A DNA stretch of 64,000 nucleotides, from the NCBI RefSeq assembly GCF_035917975.1, contig NZ_CP109130.1, positions 1,550,001 to 1,614,000 on the forward strand, read 5' to 3'. Under the pieces are notes generated by a model, which worked only from the letters and a program-made list of their open reading frames with translations, did not search any database and was not told the origin of the DNA. This stretch comes from Streptosporangium sp. NBC_01756 (GTDB lineage Bacteria; Actinomycetota; Actinomycetes; Streptosporangiales; Streptosporangiaceae). The position numbers and the translations under genes are program-made. Below, in pieces: positions 1-8,725 of the stretch; position 1 is the first letter of the stretch; the number at the start of each line of letters is the position of its first letter.

Positions 1-3000
1 GTAGCGGAGCAGGTCCGGCAGGCGCTTGTAACCCGTGCCGGTGACGAACCCGGGATGGACCAGGTCGGCCACCTGGTCACGGATGTCCTCGATCGCGGCG
101 GTGGAGCGGCCCTCGGGCAGGAGGGTGGTGATCGAGTGCCAGACCCGCAGGATGCCCTCCACCCGGGTGACCACCTCGGCGGTCGTGTCGAAGAGCTCGG
201 CGCGGACCTTGTCGTGCAGGGCGGTGAAGGCGGACCCGTCCCAGACCGGCCCGCCGTACCGGCCCATCAGCTCGTCGGCGGCACAGGCGGTGCAGTCGTC
301 GAACAGCGCGACGGCACCGGCGTGCGGACTCCGGCTGAGGGCGAGCTTGGCCTGGTTGTCCAGGCGGCCGAGCACCCACTTGGCCGGTGACGGGGTGTTG
401 AGCAGCAGCAGTCTCCGGGTGCCCTCCCACATGGCGCGGCGCTGCTCGGCCTCGGTCTCGAACATGCGCACGGCCACGGTGGCGCCCTCGTCGGCCAGCG
501 CGGGATATGCCTTCATCCGGCGCTGCTCGAAGGTCTTGGGCAGCTCCCCCACGTTCCATGTGGTCAGGCCGGATTTCTCCAGCCCGTCGGCGGCCCTGGA
601 CAGGGTCTGGCGGAGCTTGGGGGCGAGCCGTCGCTTGAGATCGGTCAGGTCCTTGCTCTCGGCCAGCTTGTGCTTACGGCCGTCGATCACCCGGAAGGTG
701 ATCTTCAGGTGGTCGGGCACCAGGTCGAGCTGCCACGCCTCGCGCGGCACCTGGACGCCGGTCAGGTTGAGCAGCTCCCGCTCCAGCAGGGTGAGCAGCG
801 GCTCCTGGGTGGGTTCCGCCCGCTGGAGCACCTGCCTGGCGTAGTTGGGCGCGGGCACGAAGTTGCGCCGGATGTTCTTGGGCAGCGCCCGGATCAGCGC
901 GGTGAGGAGCTCCTCGCGCAGGCCGGGGATCTGCCAGTCGAAGCCCTCGACGTTCACCTGGTTGAGCAGGGCGAGCGGGATGTGGGCGGTGACGCCGTCG
1001 GCGTCGGTGCCGGGCTCGAACTGGTAGGTCAGCGGGAAGCGCAGGCCTCCCTGCCGCCACACGTCGGGGTAGTCGCGGTGACTGACGTCACCGGCCGACT
1101 CACTGATCAGCATCGACTTCTCGAAGCTGAGCAGGTCGGGCTGGTCGGCTCTGGCCTTCTTCCACCAGGAGTCGAAATGACGCCCCGAGACGACGTCGGC
1201 GGGGACCCGCTGGTCGTAGAAGTCGAACAGGGTCTCGTCGTCGACGAGGATGTCGCGGCGGCGGGCCCGTTCCTCCAGCTCCTCGACCTCTTCGAGGAGC
1301 TTGCGGTTCTCCTTGAAGAACGCGTGGTGGGTCTCCCAGTCGCCCTCGACCAGGGCGTGCCGGATGAACAGCTCACGGCTCAGCTCGGGGTCGATGCGCC
1401 CGTAGTTGATCTTTCGCTGCACCACGATCGGCACGCCGTACAGCGTGACCTTCTCGTAGGCCATCACCGCGCCCTGGTTCTTCTCCCAGTGCGGCTCGGA
1501 GTAGGTGCGTTTGATCAGGTGCTGGGCGAGCGGCTCGACCCACTCAGGTTCGATCTTGGCATTGACCCTGGCCCAGAGGCGGGAGGTCTCCACCAGCTCG
1601 GCCGACATCACCCAGAGCGGCTGCTTCTTGGCCAGCGCGGAGCCGGGGAAGATGGCGAAACGGGCGTTGCGGGCGCCGGCATACTCCGTGAACGGCCGGC
1701 GCTGTTCGGTCATCGGACGGCGCGGGCCGTTCGGAGGCCGCTGCGGGCCGTCGTTCGCCGCCTTCTTGTCGATGTCCTTGACGCCGACGTGCGACAGCAG
1801 GCCGGACAGCAGGGACATGTGGATCTTCTGCTCGTCGCCGGGGGTGCTGTTCGGCGTGACGCCGAGGGACTTCGACATCTGGCGGAGCTGGCTGTAGACG
1901 TCCTGCCATTCGCGTACGCGCAGGTAGTTGAGGAACTCGGCCTTGCACAGCCGCCGGAAGGCGCTGGAGGAGAGCTCCTTCTGCTGCTCCTGCAGGTATT
2001 CCCACAGGTTCAGGTAGGAGACGAAGTCCGACTCCTTGTCGGCGAAGCGGCGGTGCTTTTCGTCGGCGACCTGCTGCTTGTCGGCGGGGCGCTCGCGCGG
2101 GTCCTGGATGGACAGCGCGGAAGCGATGACCATGACCTCGCGGACGCAGCCGTTGTTCTCCGCCTCCAGCACCATACGGGCCAGCCGCGGGTCGACCGGC
2201 AGGCCGGCCAGCTTGCGGCCCAGCGGGGTCATCTGCCTGGCCTGGTCGAACGCGCCCAGCTCCAGGAGCAGGTCGTAGCCGTCCTTGACCTGACGCTGGT
2301 CCGGCGGCTCGACGAAGGGGAAGGCCCCGATGTCGCCCAGGCCGATGGAGGTCATCTGCAGGATGACCGAGGCCAGGTTGGTGCGCAGGATCTCCGGGTC
2401 GGTGAACTCCGGCCGGGTGAGGAAGTCGTCCTCTTCGTACAGCCGGATGCAGACGCCCTCGGAGACCCGGCCGCAACGGCCCTTGCGCTGGTTGGCCGAC
2501 GCCTGGGAGATCGCCTCGATGGGCAGTCGCTGGACCTTGGTGCGGTGGCTGTAGCGGGAGATACGGGCGAAGCCGGGGTCGACCACGTATTTGATGCCGG
2601 GCACGGTCAGGGAGGTCTCGGCCACGTTGGTGGCCAGCACGACCCGGCGGCCGGAGTGCCGCTGGAAGACCCTGTGCTGCTCGGCCGCCGACAGCCGGGC
2701 GTACAGCGGCAGGATCTCGGCGTCCTTGCGTTTGGACAGCGCCTCGGCGGTGTCGCGGATCTCGCGTTCGCCGCTGAGGAAGACCAGGATGTCGCCCGGG
2801 CCCTCGGCGCACAGCTCGTCCACGGCGTTGCCGATCGCCTGGATCTGGTCGTCGTCCTCGCCGATCGGCCGGTAGCGGACCTCGACCGGGTAGGTCCGGC
2901 CGGAGACCTCGATGATCGGGGCGTCGCCGAAGTGCTTGGAGAACCGCTCCGGGTCGATGGTGGCCGAGGTGATGATGATCTTTAGATCCGGCCGCTTCGG

Positions 3001-3654
3001 GAGCAGCTGCTTGAGATAGCCGAGAATGAAGTCGATGTTGAGGCTGCGCTCGTGCGCCTCGTCGATGATCAGTGTGTCGTACTGGGTGAGATCGCGGTCG
3101 GTCTGCAGCTCGGCCAACAGGATGCCGTCGGTCATCACCTTGACGAACGTGCCGTCACTCACCTGATCGGTGAACCGTACCTTGTAGCCCACGGCGTCGC
3201 CGAGCTGCGTGTCCAGCTCCTCGGCGACCCGCTCGGCCACGGTCCTGGCGGCGATCCTGCGGGGCTGGGTGTGCCCGATCAGACCCCGGACGCCCCTGCC
3301 CAGCTCCAGGCAGATCTTCGGCAGCTGGGTCGTCTTGCCGGAACCGGTCTCACCGGCGACGATCACGACCTGGTGGTCGCGGATCGCCGCCAGGATGTCG
3401 TCCCTGCGCTGGCTGACCGGCAGCGCCTCCGGATAGGTGATCGCGGGCACCCCGGAACGGCGGGCGGCCACCCGGCGCTCGGCCTTCTCGATGTCGGAGG
3501 TGATCTCCGCAGCGATCTTCTGCTGTGCGGCGTGGTTTCTGACCTTGCGCGCGCCGTCGAGCCGGCGCCGGAGCCGCCGCTGGTCACGCAGCGTGAGCTC
3601 GGGCAGGCGCGCGTGGAGGTCGGCGAGTGGAGATGTCAACGGAGGCGTTCCCAT
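1..3654 (-). CDS. hrpA: ATP-dependent RNA helicase HrpA (C-terminus cut by window edge)
   Basis: DEAH-box RNA helicase that unwinds RNA in the cytoplasm. Reading the minus strand from ATG at 3654 gives 1218 codons with no stop before the window edge; HrpA is about 1300 residues, so only a short C-terminal part is missing. Visible in order: Walker A GETGSGKTT near residue 100, DEAH box (IIDEAHER), SAT motif (ITSATID), helicase motif VI QRKGRCGR, then the long HrpA-specific C-terminal region (DUF3418-like). The start is supported by the sequence beginning MGTPPLTSPLADLHARLPEL directly before the conserved N-terminal domain. It stands alone: the next gene on the same strand begins 280 bases upstream behind a terminator hairpin. 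High confidence. Confidence 0.95.
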   Translation of the reverse strand, partial: MGTPPLTSPLADLHARLPELTLRDQRRLRRRLDGARKVRNHAAQQKIAAEITSDIEKAERRVAARRSGVPAITYPEALPVSQRRDDILAAIRDHQVVIVAGETGSGKTTQLPKICLELGRGVRGLIGHTQPRRIAARTVAERVAEELDTQLGDAVGYKVRFTDQVSDGTFVKVMTDGILLAELQTDRDLTQYDTLIIDEAHERSLNIDFILGYLKQLLPKRPDLKIIITSATIDPERFSKHFGDAPIIEVSGRTYPVEVRYRPIGEDDDQIQAIGNAVDELCAEGPGDILVFLSGEREIRDTAEALSKRKDAEILPLYARLSAAEQHRVFQRHSGRRVVLATNVAETSLTVPGIKYVVDPGFARISRYSHRTKVQRLPIEAISQASANQRKGRCGRVSEGVCIRLYEEDDFLTRPEFTDPEILRTNLASVILQMTSIGLGDIGAFPFVEPPDQRQVKDGYDLLLELGAFDQARQMTPLGRKLAGLPVDPRLARMVLEAENNGCVREVMVIASALSIQDPRERPADKQQVADEKHRRFADKESDFVSYLNLWEYLQEQQKELSSSAFRRLCKAEFLNYLRVREWQDVYSQLRQMSKSLGVTPNSTPGDEQKIHMSLLSGLLSHVGVKDIDKKAANDGPQRPPNGPRRPMTEQRRPFTEYAGARNARFAIFPGSALAKKQPLWVMSAELVETSRLWARVNAKIEPEWVEPLAQHLIKRTYSEPHWEKNQGAVMAYEKVTLYGVPIVVQRKINYGRIDPELSRELFIRHALVEGDWETHHAFFKENRKLLEEVEELEERARRRDILVDDETLFDFYDQRVPADVVSGRHFDSWWKKARADQPDLLSFEKSMLISESAGDVSHRDYPDVWRQGGLRFPLTYQFEPGTDADGVTAHIPLALLNQVNVEGFDWQIPGLREELLTALIRALPKNIRRNFVPAPNYARQVLQRAEPTQEPLLTLLERELLNLTGVQVPREAWQLDLVPDHLKITFRVIDGRKHKLAESKDLTDLKRRLAPKLRQTLSRAADGLEKSGLTTWNVGELPKTFEQRRMKAYPALADEGATVAVRMFETEAEQRRAMWEGTRRLLLLNTPSPAKWVLGRLDNQAKLALSRSPHAGAVALFDDCTACAADELMGRYGGPVWDGSAFTALHDKVRAELFDTTAEVVTRVEGILRVWHSITTLLPEGRSTAAIEDIRDQVADLVHPGFVTGTGYKRLPDLLRY

Positions 3655-3888
3655 ACTGCTTCCAGAGTACTTTCAGCCCGCAAGTCAGGAGCCAACCGCC
3701 CATCGTGCCCGACCCGCCGCGCGACCGCATCCCAATTTGAGGCGCCCCGCGGCAAAGGACGGGGGCGCCCGATGTTTTCGACGGGAAACCCGCGAATCGT
3801 CAGGGTCGGGTCCGTGGACGATGTCCCTCGCCACCGCGACCGCCGTCATCTGCATGATCCCGTTGCTGAGCGGATCGATGAGCGGGGC

Positions 3889-3925
3889 CGGGCGGGTGGC
3901 GGCGTGACCCGACGCCACCCGCCCG
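3889..3925 (-). terminator. Hairpin terminator of the aldolase operon
   Basis: A perfect 13-bp inverted repeat (CGGGCGGGTGGCG at 3889-3901 and its complement at 3913-3925) with an 11-nt loop lies just after the aldolase stop codon on the minus strand. The rest of 3655-3888 shows no gene I can support. Confidence 0.7.
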
Positions 3926-3935
3926 CAGGGGGATG

Positions 3936-4694
3936 TCATTCCTGCGCCGTCGCGTCCGCCAGTCGTCGCATGGTCCCGGTGAGCACGGCCTGCAGGTTGT
4001 AGACCACGAGCAAGGCGCCGTCCGCCACCGCGGCCCGGGCGGCGGTGGGATCGGAGACGATCGCCATGACCGCCTTACCCCGCGACCGCGCCCCGGTGTG
4101 CGCCGCGCCGATGGCCTCGGCCACCGAGGGGTGCCCGGCCTGTCCTGGGACGCCGAGGGCCATCGCCAGGTCGCCGGGGCCGACGAGGACCGCGTCCACC
4201 CCGTCGACGCCGGCGATCTCATCCGCGGCGGCGCAGGCGGGGCCGTCCTCCACCATCGCCACCACCATGGTTCGCTCCGCTGCCGTGCTCAGGTGCTCGT
4301 CCACACTAGCCAGGCCGTACCGCCCCGCCCGGGTGTAGACGGCGAGCCCACGCTCCCCCAGCGGCGGGTAGTGCGCGGAGGCGACGACACCGGCCGCGTC
4401 GGCCGCGTCCGTCACGTGGGGGGCCACGATTCCTGTCGCACCGAGGTCCAGCACGCGCTGGACCTCGACCGGGTCACGGCCGCCGACGCGGACGAGCGTC
4501 TGCAGGCCACTGGACTCGGCGGCGGCGAGGTGGTGCTGGAGCGACTCCAGGTCGGCCGGCCCGTGCTCGCAGTCGAGCACCACGAAATCCATGCCGGCAT
4601 GCCCGGCCAGTTCGATCAGGCCGGTCGCGGGCATCCTCACGATCACCCCGGTGGACGGCCGGCCTCGGCGTAGCCGCTCCCGCAGGCCGGTCAC
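3936..4694 (-). CDS. HpcH/HpaI-family aldolase
   Basis: Predicted class II, metal-dependent 2-oxo-acid aldolase of the HpcH/HpaI family (252 residues), which cleaves 2-keto-3-deoxy sugar acids or 4-hydroxy-2-oxo acids to pyruvate plus an aldehyde. The family pattern is seen in VVLDCEHGPADLESL near the N-terminus (E/H metal and base region), APHVTDAADA, and GPGDLAMALG towards the C-terminus. The GTG start at 4694 overlaps the stop of the upstream SDR gene (GTGA), which indicates translational coupling and rules out the longer open frame in the same register. It is the last gene of the operon hydrolase-dehydrogenase-SDR-aldolase. Substrate cannot be read from the sequence. Confidence 0.88.
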   Translation of the reverse strand: MTGLRERLRRGRPSTGVIVRMPATGLIELAGHAGMDFVVLDCEHGPADLESLQHHLAAAESSGLQTLVRVGGRDPVEVQRVLDLGATGIVAPHVTDAADAAGVVASAHYPPLGERGLAVYTRAGRYGLASVDEHLSTAAERTMVVAMVEDGPACAAADEIAGVDGVDAVLVGPGDLAMALGVPGQAGHPSVAEAIGAAHTGARSRGKAVMAIVSDPTAARAAVADGALLVVYNLQAVLTGTMRRLADATAQE

Positions 4695-5446
4695 CGTGCC
4701 ACCATCCCGGCGGACAGGTCGATGTCGGCGGCGCACAGGCCGGGCATCGCGAGCATCGCGACCACGGCGGCCCCCACCTCCTCCTCCTCGACCATCCGGC
4801 CGAGCGCCGCGCGGGAGACGTAAGCCCGCTCCGCCTCGGCGTAACCGGTGCCCGTGCGCTCGGCCTCCAACCGGAAGTTGCGCTCCATCCGGGGACCGCG
4901 GACCGGGCCGGGCGACAGTGAGTTGACCGACACCCCGTACGGTCCGACCTCGGCCGCCAGTGTCGTCGTCAGGCCGATCACGGCCATCTTCGAGGCGCAG
5001 TACGGCGTGCGCCCGGCGAGGGGCCGTTTGCCGCTCACCGACGCGAGGTTGATCACGTCGCCCCGCCCCGCTTCGATCATCCCCGGCAGGAAGGCCCGGC
5101 ACATCAGGTACACGCCCCGGACGTTGACCGCGAAGACGTCGTCCCATTCCTGCGGTTCGATTTCGGTGAGCGGGCTGACCGGGCCGGGCACGCCGGCGTT
5201 GTTGACCAGGATGGAGACGTCCTCGCCGTCGAGATCGCGGGCGAGCGCGGCGACCGACCCGGCGTCGGTGACGTCGCAGGTCGCCACCATGGCCCCGGTC
5301 AGCGCGGCCGTCTCCTCGAGCTTGGCCCGGTCGCGTCCGACCGCGATCACCCAGGCGTCCTGCTCGGCCAGCGCGACCGCGATGGCCCGGCCCAGGCCGT
5401 TGCCCGCGCCGGTCACCAGTGCCGTACGCCCCTCGAGGCCGCTCAC
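4691..5446 (-). CDS. SDR-family NAD(P)-dependent oxidoreductase
   Basis: Classical short-chain dehydrogenase/reductase of 251 residues. The Rossmann glycine motif TGAGNGLG sits near residue 12, the NNAG motif near residue 86, and the active-site Ser and YxxxK are in LASVSGKRPLAGRTPYCASK (Tyr-x-x-x-Lys as YCASK). Most likely interconverts a hydroxyl and a carbonyl group of a catabolic intermediate in the cytoplasm. It overlaps the dehydrogenase upstream by 4 bases and the aldolase downstream by 4 bases, so the three enzymes are almost certainly made together and act on successive intermediates. Cofactor preference and substrate are not resolved. Confidence 0.92.
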   Translation of the reverse strand: MSGLEGRTALVTGAGNGLGRAIAVALAEQDAWVIAVGRDRAKLEETAALTGAMVATCDVTDAGSVAALARDLDGEDVSILVNNAGVPGPVSPLTEIEPQEWDDVFAVNVRGVYLMCRAFLPGMIEAGRGDVINLASVSGKRPLAGRTPYCASKMAVIGLTTTLAAEVGPYGVSVNSLSPGPVRGPRMERNFRLEAERTGTGYAEAERAYVSRAALGRMVEEEEVGAAVVAMLAMPGLCAADIDLSAGMVAR

Positions 5447-6747
5447 CAGCGCTCCTTCGACCAGGTCAGCTCCGCCGAGCCGTACTTGGCGGCGCGGACG
5501 TCACCGGACCGGGCGTGCCCCTCGAACAGCTCGACCCGGCTCGCGCGCCCGCAGATCTCGCCGAGCAGTGCGCTGGAGGCCCGATCGGTGACCTCCTGGT
5601 AGGTCACCGTTTTGAGGAACTTGCCGACCCACAGGCCGCCGGTGTAGCGGGCGGCGCCGCGTGTCGGCAACACATGGTTGGTGCCGATGACCTTGTCGCC
5701 GTAGGAGACGCATGTTCCCTCGCCGAGGAACAGCGCGCCGTAGTCGCGCATCGCGTCCAGGGCCTTGCGCGGCTCGGCGGTAAGGACCTCCACGTGCTCG
5801 CTGGCGAAGGTGTCCGCGAGCGCGAAGGCGGCGTCGGTGTCGGCCACCACGTGGATCTCGCCGTGGTCGCGCCAGGCGGGGCCGGCCATGTCGCGGGTGG
5901 GCATGCCGGGCAGGATCTCCTCGATGTGCGCCAGGACCTCCCGGCCGAGCTGCTCCGAGGTGGTGATCAGCACGGCGGGCGAGTCGGGCCCGTGCTCGGC
6001 CTGGCTGAGCAGGTCGACCGCGACGACGAACGGGTCGGCGGTCTCGTCGGCGATGACCAGGATCTCGGTCGGGCCCGCGAACAGGTCGATGCCGACCTCG
6101 CCGAACAACTGCCGCTTGGCCTCCGCGACGTAGGCGTTGCCCGGGCCGGCCAGCATGTCGACGCGGCCGATGGTCTCGGTGCCCATGGCCAGGGCGGCGA
6201 CCGCCTGGACACCGCCGAGCAGGTAGATCTCGTCGGCGCCCGCCAGGTGCATCGCGGCGATGGTGGCCTTGGGTACCTCGCCGCGGATGGGAGGCGTGCA
6301 AGCGGCGACCCGGGGCACGCCGGCGACCTTGGCCGTCACGATCGTCATGTGCGCCGAGGCGGTCAGCGGGTAGCGGCCCCCGGGCACATAGGCGCCCGAC
6401 GCCGAGACGGGGATGTGCCGCTGGCCGAGGTGGACTCCGGGGAGGGTCTCGACCTCGATGTCGGTGAGCGAGTCGCGCTGGTGCTGCGCGAAGGTCCGCA
6501 CCTGCCGCTGCACGAACCGGATGTCCTCGATGACCCGGTCGTCCACCTCGGCGATGATGCGCTCGATGTCTTCGGGGCCCAGCCGGAACTCCTCGGGCTG
6601 CCAGCCGTCGAACTTTCCGGAGTACTCGCGGACCGCCTCGTCGCCGCGGGACCGCACGTCGGCGATGATCTGTGAAACGGTCTCGCGGACCTGGGAGAGG
6701 TCGGCGGCGGTTTCCGGCGCGACGGCGCGTTTGAGTGGCTGTGACAC
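5443..6747 (-). CDS. HisD-family dehydrogenase, HpsN-like rather than biosynthetic HisD
   Basis: 434-residue member of the histidinol dehydrogenase family, which performs zinc-dependent four-electron oxidation of an alcohol to an acid using NAD+. Family residues are present: the SQAEHGPDS segment with the zinc Gln/His pair, the catalytic Glu-His in SEHVEVLTAE, and a C-terminal GHARSGDVR. The surrounding signature (VSYGDKVIGTNHVLPTRGAA followed by RYTGG) matches what I remember of HpsN-type sulfopropanediol dehydrogenases and other catabolic HisD homologues better than histidine-biosynthesis HisD. There are no other his genes nearby; it sits between a hydrolase and an SDR in a catabolic operon. 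Oxidation of a three-carbon or sugar-derived alcohol is therefore inferred, with the exact substrate open. Confidence 0.88.
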   Translation of the reverse strand: MSQPLKRAVAPETAADLSQVRETVSQIIADVRSRGDEAVREYSGKFDGWQPEEFRLGPEDIERIIAEVDDRVIEDIRFVQRQVRTFAQHQRDSLTDIEVETLPGVHLGQRHIPVSASGAYVPGGRYPLTASAHMTIVTAKVAGVPRVAACTPPIRGEVPKATIAAMHLAGADEIYLLGGVQAVAALAMGTETIGRVDMLAGPGNAYVAEAKRQLFGEVGIDLFAGPTEILVIADETADPFVVAVDLLSQAEHGPDSPAVLITTSEQLGREVLAHIEEILPGMPTRDMAGPAWRDHGEIHVVADTDAAFALADTFASEHVEVLTAEPRKALDAMRDYGALFLGEGTCVSYGDKVIGTNHVLPTRGAARYTGGLWVGKFLKTVTYQEVTDRASSALLGEICGRASRVELFEGHARSGDVRAAKYGSAELTWSKERW

Positions 6748-6772
6748 GGGGTTCTCCCTCGGAGTTGGATGA

Positions 6773-7504
6773 TCAGAGATGGTTGTCGCGCGGGTGCGGC
6801 GGGTCCGCGCCCTCGGCCATCCACCGGGTGAGCAGGTCGGAGACGAGCCGGGGGCGTTCGAGTGGCGACAGGTGCCCGCAGTCGGCGAGCACTTCCAGGC
6901 GGCCGTACGGCAGGGCGGCCGCGATCTCCTCGTGCCGTTCGATCGGGCACAAGGCGTCCTGCTCGGCCGCCACCACGAGAGCCGGGCCCCGGACCGCCGT
7001 CAGCGAACTCAGCTCGTCCCGGCGGGAGTGCTGGGCGTCGAGCTGGGCGAGGAAGGCCTCCGGGCCCACCTCGTCGGCCATGGCCACGACGGTGCCGGCC
7101 AGTCCCGCACGCCGGCGGGGGTGGACCAGCGAGGGCAGCAGACCGTCGGGGGTGATCCGGTGGAACTCCCCCGCCCGCACCCGGTCGGCCATCGCGCGCC
7201 AGGCGTCATGCTGACCGGGCCGTGGCGCCCTGGCGTTCGTCGACAGCAGGGCCAGCCGTTCGATCCGCTCGGGGGCTTTGCGTGCCACCGCCATCGCGAC
7301 GATCCCGCCCAGGGAGAGCCCGGCCAGGGCGAACCTCCGATAGGGCAGGGACAGCACCTGGTCGGCCATCGCGTCGATGTCCGGCGCGCTGGGGCGCAGG
7401 TGGACGATTTCAGCGAGGGAGCGGAGTGCCGTTTCCTGACCCGCCCAGAGCCGTTCGGAGCACAGCATTCCCGGCAGCAGCACGCATACCCGTTGATGTG
7501 CCAT
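6773..7504 (-). CDS. Alpha/beta hydrolase
   Basis: 243-residue alpha/beta-hydrolase-fold enzyme, first gene of the minus-strand catabolic operon. The nucleophile elbow is G-L-S-L-G in FALAGLSLGGIVAMAVAR, the acid is probably the Asp in AEQDALCP and the His is in CGHLSPLERP. LLPGMLCSERLW near the start carries the oxyanion-hole region. The start at 7504 (MAHQRV) is preferred over the longer frame from 7534, because a palindromic operator at 7515-7544 would otherwise lie inside the coding region. Probably an esterase, lactonase or C-C hydrolase acting on an intermediate of the same pathway; a lactonase step before a 2-keto-3-deoxy acid aldolase would make sense but is inference. Confidence 0.82.
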   Translation of the reverse strand: MAHQRVCVLLPGMLCSERLWAGQETALRSLAEIVHLRPSAPDIDAMADQVLSLPYRRFALAGLSLGGIVAMAVARKAPERIERLALLSTNARAPRPGQHDAWRAMADRVRAGEFHRITPDGLLPSLVHPRRRAGLAGTVVAMADEVGPEAFLAQLDAQHSRRDELSSLTAVRGPALVVAAEQDALCPIERHEEIAAALPYGRLEVLADCGHLSPLERPRLVSDLLTRWMAEGADPPHPRDNHL

Positions 7505-7514
7505 GAGAGCCAGT

Positions 7515-7544
7515 CTCTTGACATACGTATGCATATGTCAAGAG
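7515..7544. promoter_or_regulatory. Palindromic LacI-type operator (site 1 of ATACGTAT regulon)
   Basis: A 30-bp imperfect inverted repeat: each half reads CTCTTGACATA then diverges slightly (13 of 15 positions pair). It contains the 10-bp palindrome CATACGTATG at 7522-7531 and lies about 11 bp upstream of the hydrolase start at 7504. The core ATACGTAT recurs at 11978, 12109 and 17065, each before another gene of the cluster. Confidence 0.7.
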
Positions 7545-7572
7545 CCCAGATGGAACAGGTGAAATTGATGTT

Positions 7573-8586
7573 CTATGCAGACGGTGAACAGGGAGTTTGG
7601 CCGCCGTGGGTGCCCCGCAGCACGAGTTCGACGGGGAAGACCTCCTCGCGCGGCGCGCCGCTCTCCTTACCGCTGAGCCTGCCCACGAGCAGGCCGGCGG
7701 CGGCGCGCGCCATGGCCACGAAGGGGCTGCGGATCGTGGTGAGGTCGAACCGCGGCCACGACGCCATGTCCAGGTCGTCGAAGCCCACGATGGCGATGTC
7801 GTCGGGCACCCGGATCCCCAGGGCTGTGGCCGCGTTCAGCGCGCCCACCGCGATGGCGTCGCTGGCGCAGAACAGTGCGGTGGGACGTTCGTCCAGGCTC
7901 ATGAGGTCGGTGAAGGCGGCGAAGCCGTGCTGATGGTCGAACCCGCCGCGCCGCACCCACCGCGCCGGGAGGATCCCGCCCGCCGTCTCCAAGCCTTCAC
8001 GCAGGCCGGTCTCCCTGTCCCGCGAGGTGCTCGTGTCGGCCGGGCCCAGCAGCGCGCCGATCCGGGTGTGCCCGAGGCCGGTCAGCAGCCCGGCGGCCTG
8101 CCTGCCGCCGGAGACATTGTCGGAGGAGACCGTGTCGGTGCGGGCGATGTCGCTGTGCCTGGTGAGGCAGACGAAGGGGAACTCCCGGCGGCTCAGCTCG
8201 TAGGGCAGTGAGGAACGCAGGCGGGTGGTCGTCAGCACGGCGCCGTCGACCGACCGGTCCAGCAGCCGCTCGTAGTTGGCCATCTCGTCGCCCCGTTCCG
8301 CGAAGAGCACCATCCGGTATCCCAGCTCGGTCAGGGCATCGTGCAACGGGGCGATCAGGCTGGGATAGAGCGGATTGTCCAGGTCGGCGACCATCGCGAT
8401 CTGATGGGTCGCCCGGGTGGACAGGCTCCTGCCCATCTCGCTGGCGACGTATCCCAGCGCCCGCGCCGCCTCGGCGACTCGATCACGTGTGGCGGAGGAG
8501 ACCCGGGGGTCGCCGCGGAGCGCGCGGGAGACCGTCGGCTGCGACACCCCTGCCAGCCGAGCGACGTCATGGCTCGTGACCCCCAC
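7573..8586 (-). CDS. LacI-family transcriptional regulator (1)
   Basis: LacI/GalR regulator of about 337 residues: N-terminal helix-turn-helix (TSHDVARLAGVSQPTVSRAL), hinge, then a periplasmic-binding-protein-like effector domain ending at a typical C-terminus. The GTG at 8586 is chosen because AGGAGG lies 6 bases upstream; an ATG at 8634 would add 16 residues with no family similarity. Its recognition helix SQPTVSRAL is identical to that of the second LacI regulator at 14773-15822, and the effector domains are also alike, so the two are paralogues and may read the same operators. It lies between the hydrolase operon and the ABC importer, in the same orientation. Ligand probably a sugar or sugar acid. 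Confidence 0.9.
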   Translation of the reverse strand: MGVTSHDVARLAGVSQPTVSRALRGDPRVSSATRDRVAEAARALGYVASEMGRSLSTRATHQIAMVADLDNPLYPSLIAPLHDALTELGYRMVLFAERGDEMANYERLLDRSVDGAVLTTTRLRSSLPYELSRREFPFVCLTRHSDIARTDTVSSDNVSGGRQAAGLLTGLGHTRIGALLGPADTSTSRDRETGLREGLETAGGILPARWVRRGGFDHQHGFAAFTDLMSLDERPTALFCASDAIAVGALNAATALGIRVPDDIAIVGFDDLDMASWPRFDLTTIRSPFVAMARAAAGLLVGRLSGKESGAPREEVFPVELVLRGTHGGQTPCSPSA

Positions 8587-8667
8587 TCCGCGCCTCCTGT
8601 CCGTGGTTTCCTCACCTTCATCATGCCAACGCACGACAGAGGCGGGGAATCATTTGATCACAGGAAG

Positions 8668-8723
8668 CGCGGAGGTCGTGCCCCGGCCACGGGCCGGACC
8701 GCGACCGGGGCACGGCCTCCGCG
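8668..8723 (-). terminator. Long-stem terminator after the ABC importer operon
   Basis: Inverted repeat with 19-bp arms (8668-8686 and 8705-8723, one mismatch) and an 18-nt loop immediately after the permease stop at 8726 on the minus strand. Very GC-rich stem, no U-tract, as usual in actinomycetes. Confidence 0.75.
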
Positions 8724-8725
8724 GG

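Noticed and set aside
670..2985. Long plus-strand open frame of 771 codons opposite hrpA
   Set aside because: Antisense shadow of a GC-rich gene; composition is repetitive and no motif is present, while the minus strand gives a full HrpA.
3685..3939. Minus-strand frame of 84 codons between hrpA and the aldolase
   Set aside because: Contains the terminator hairpin of the aldolase operon and shows no family.
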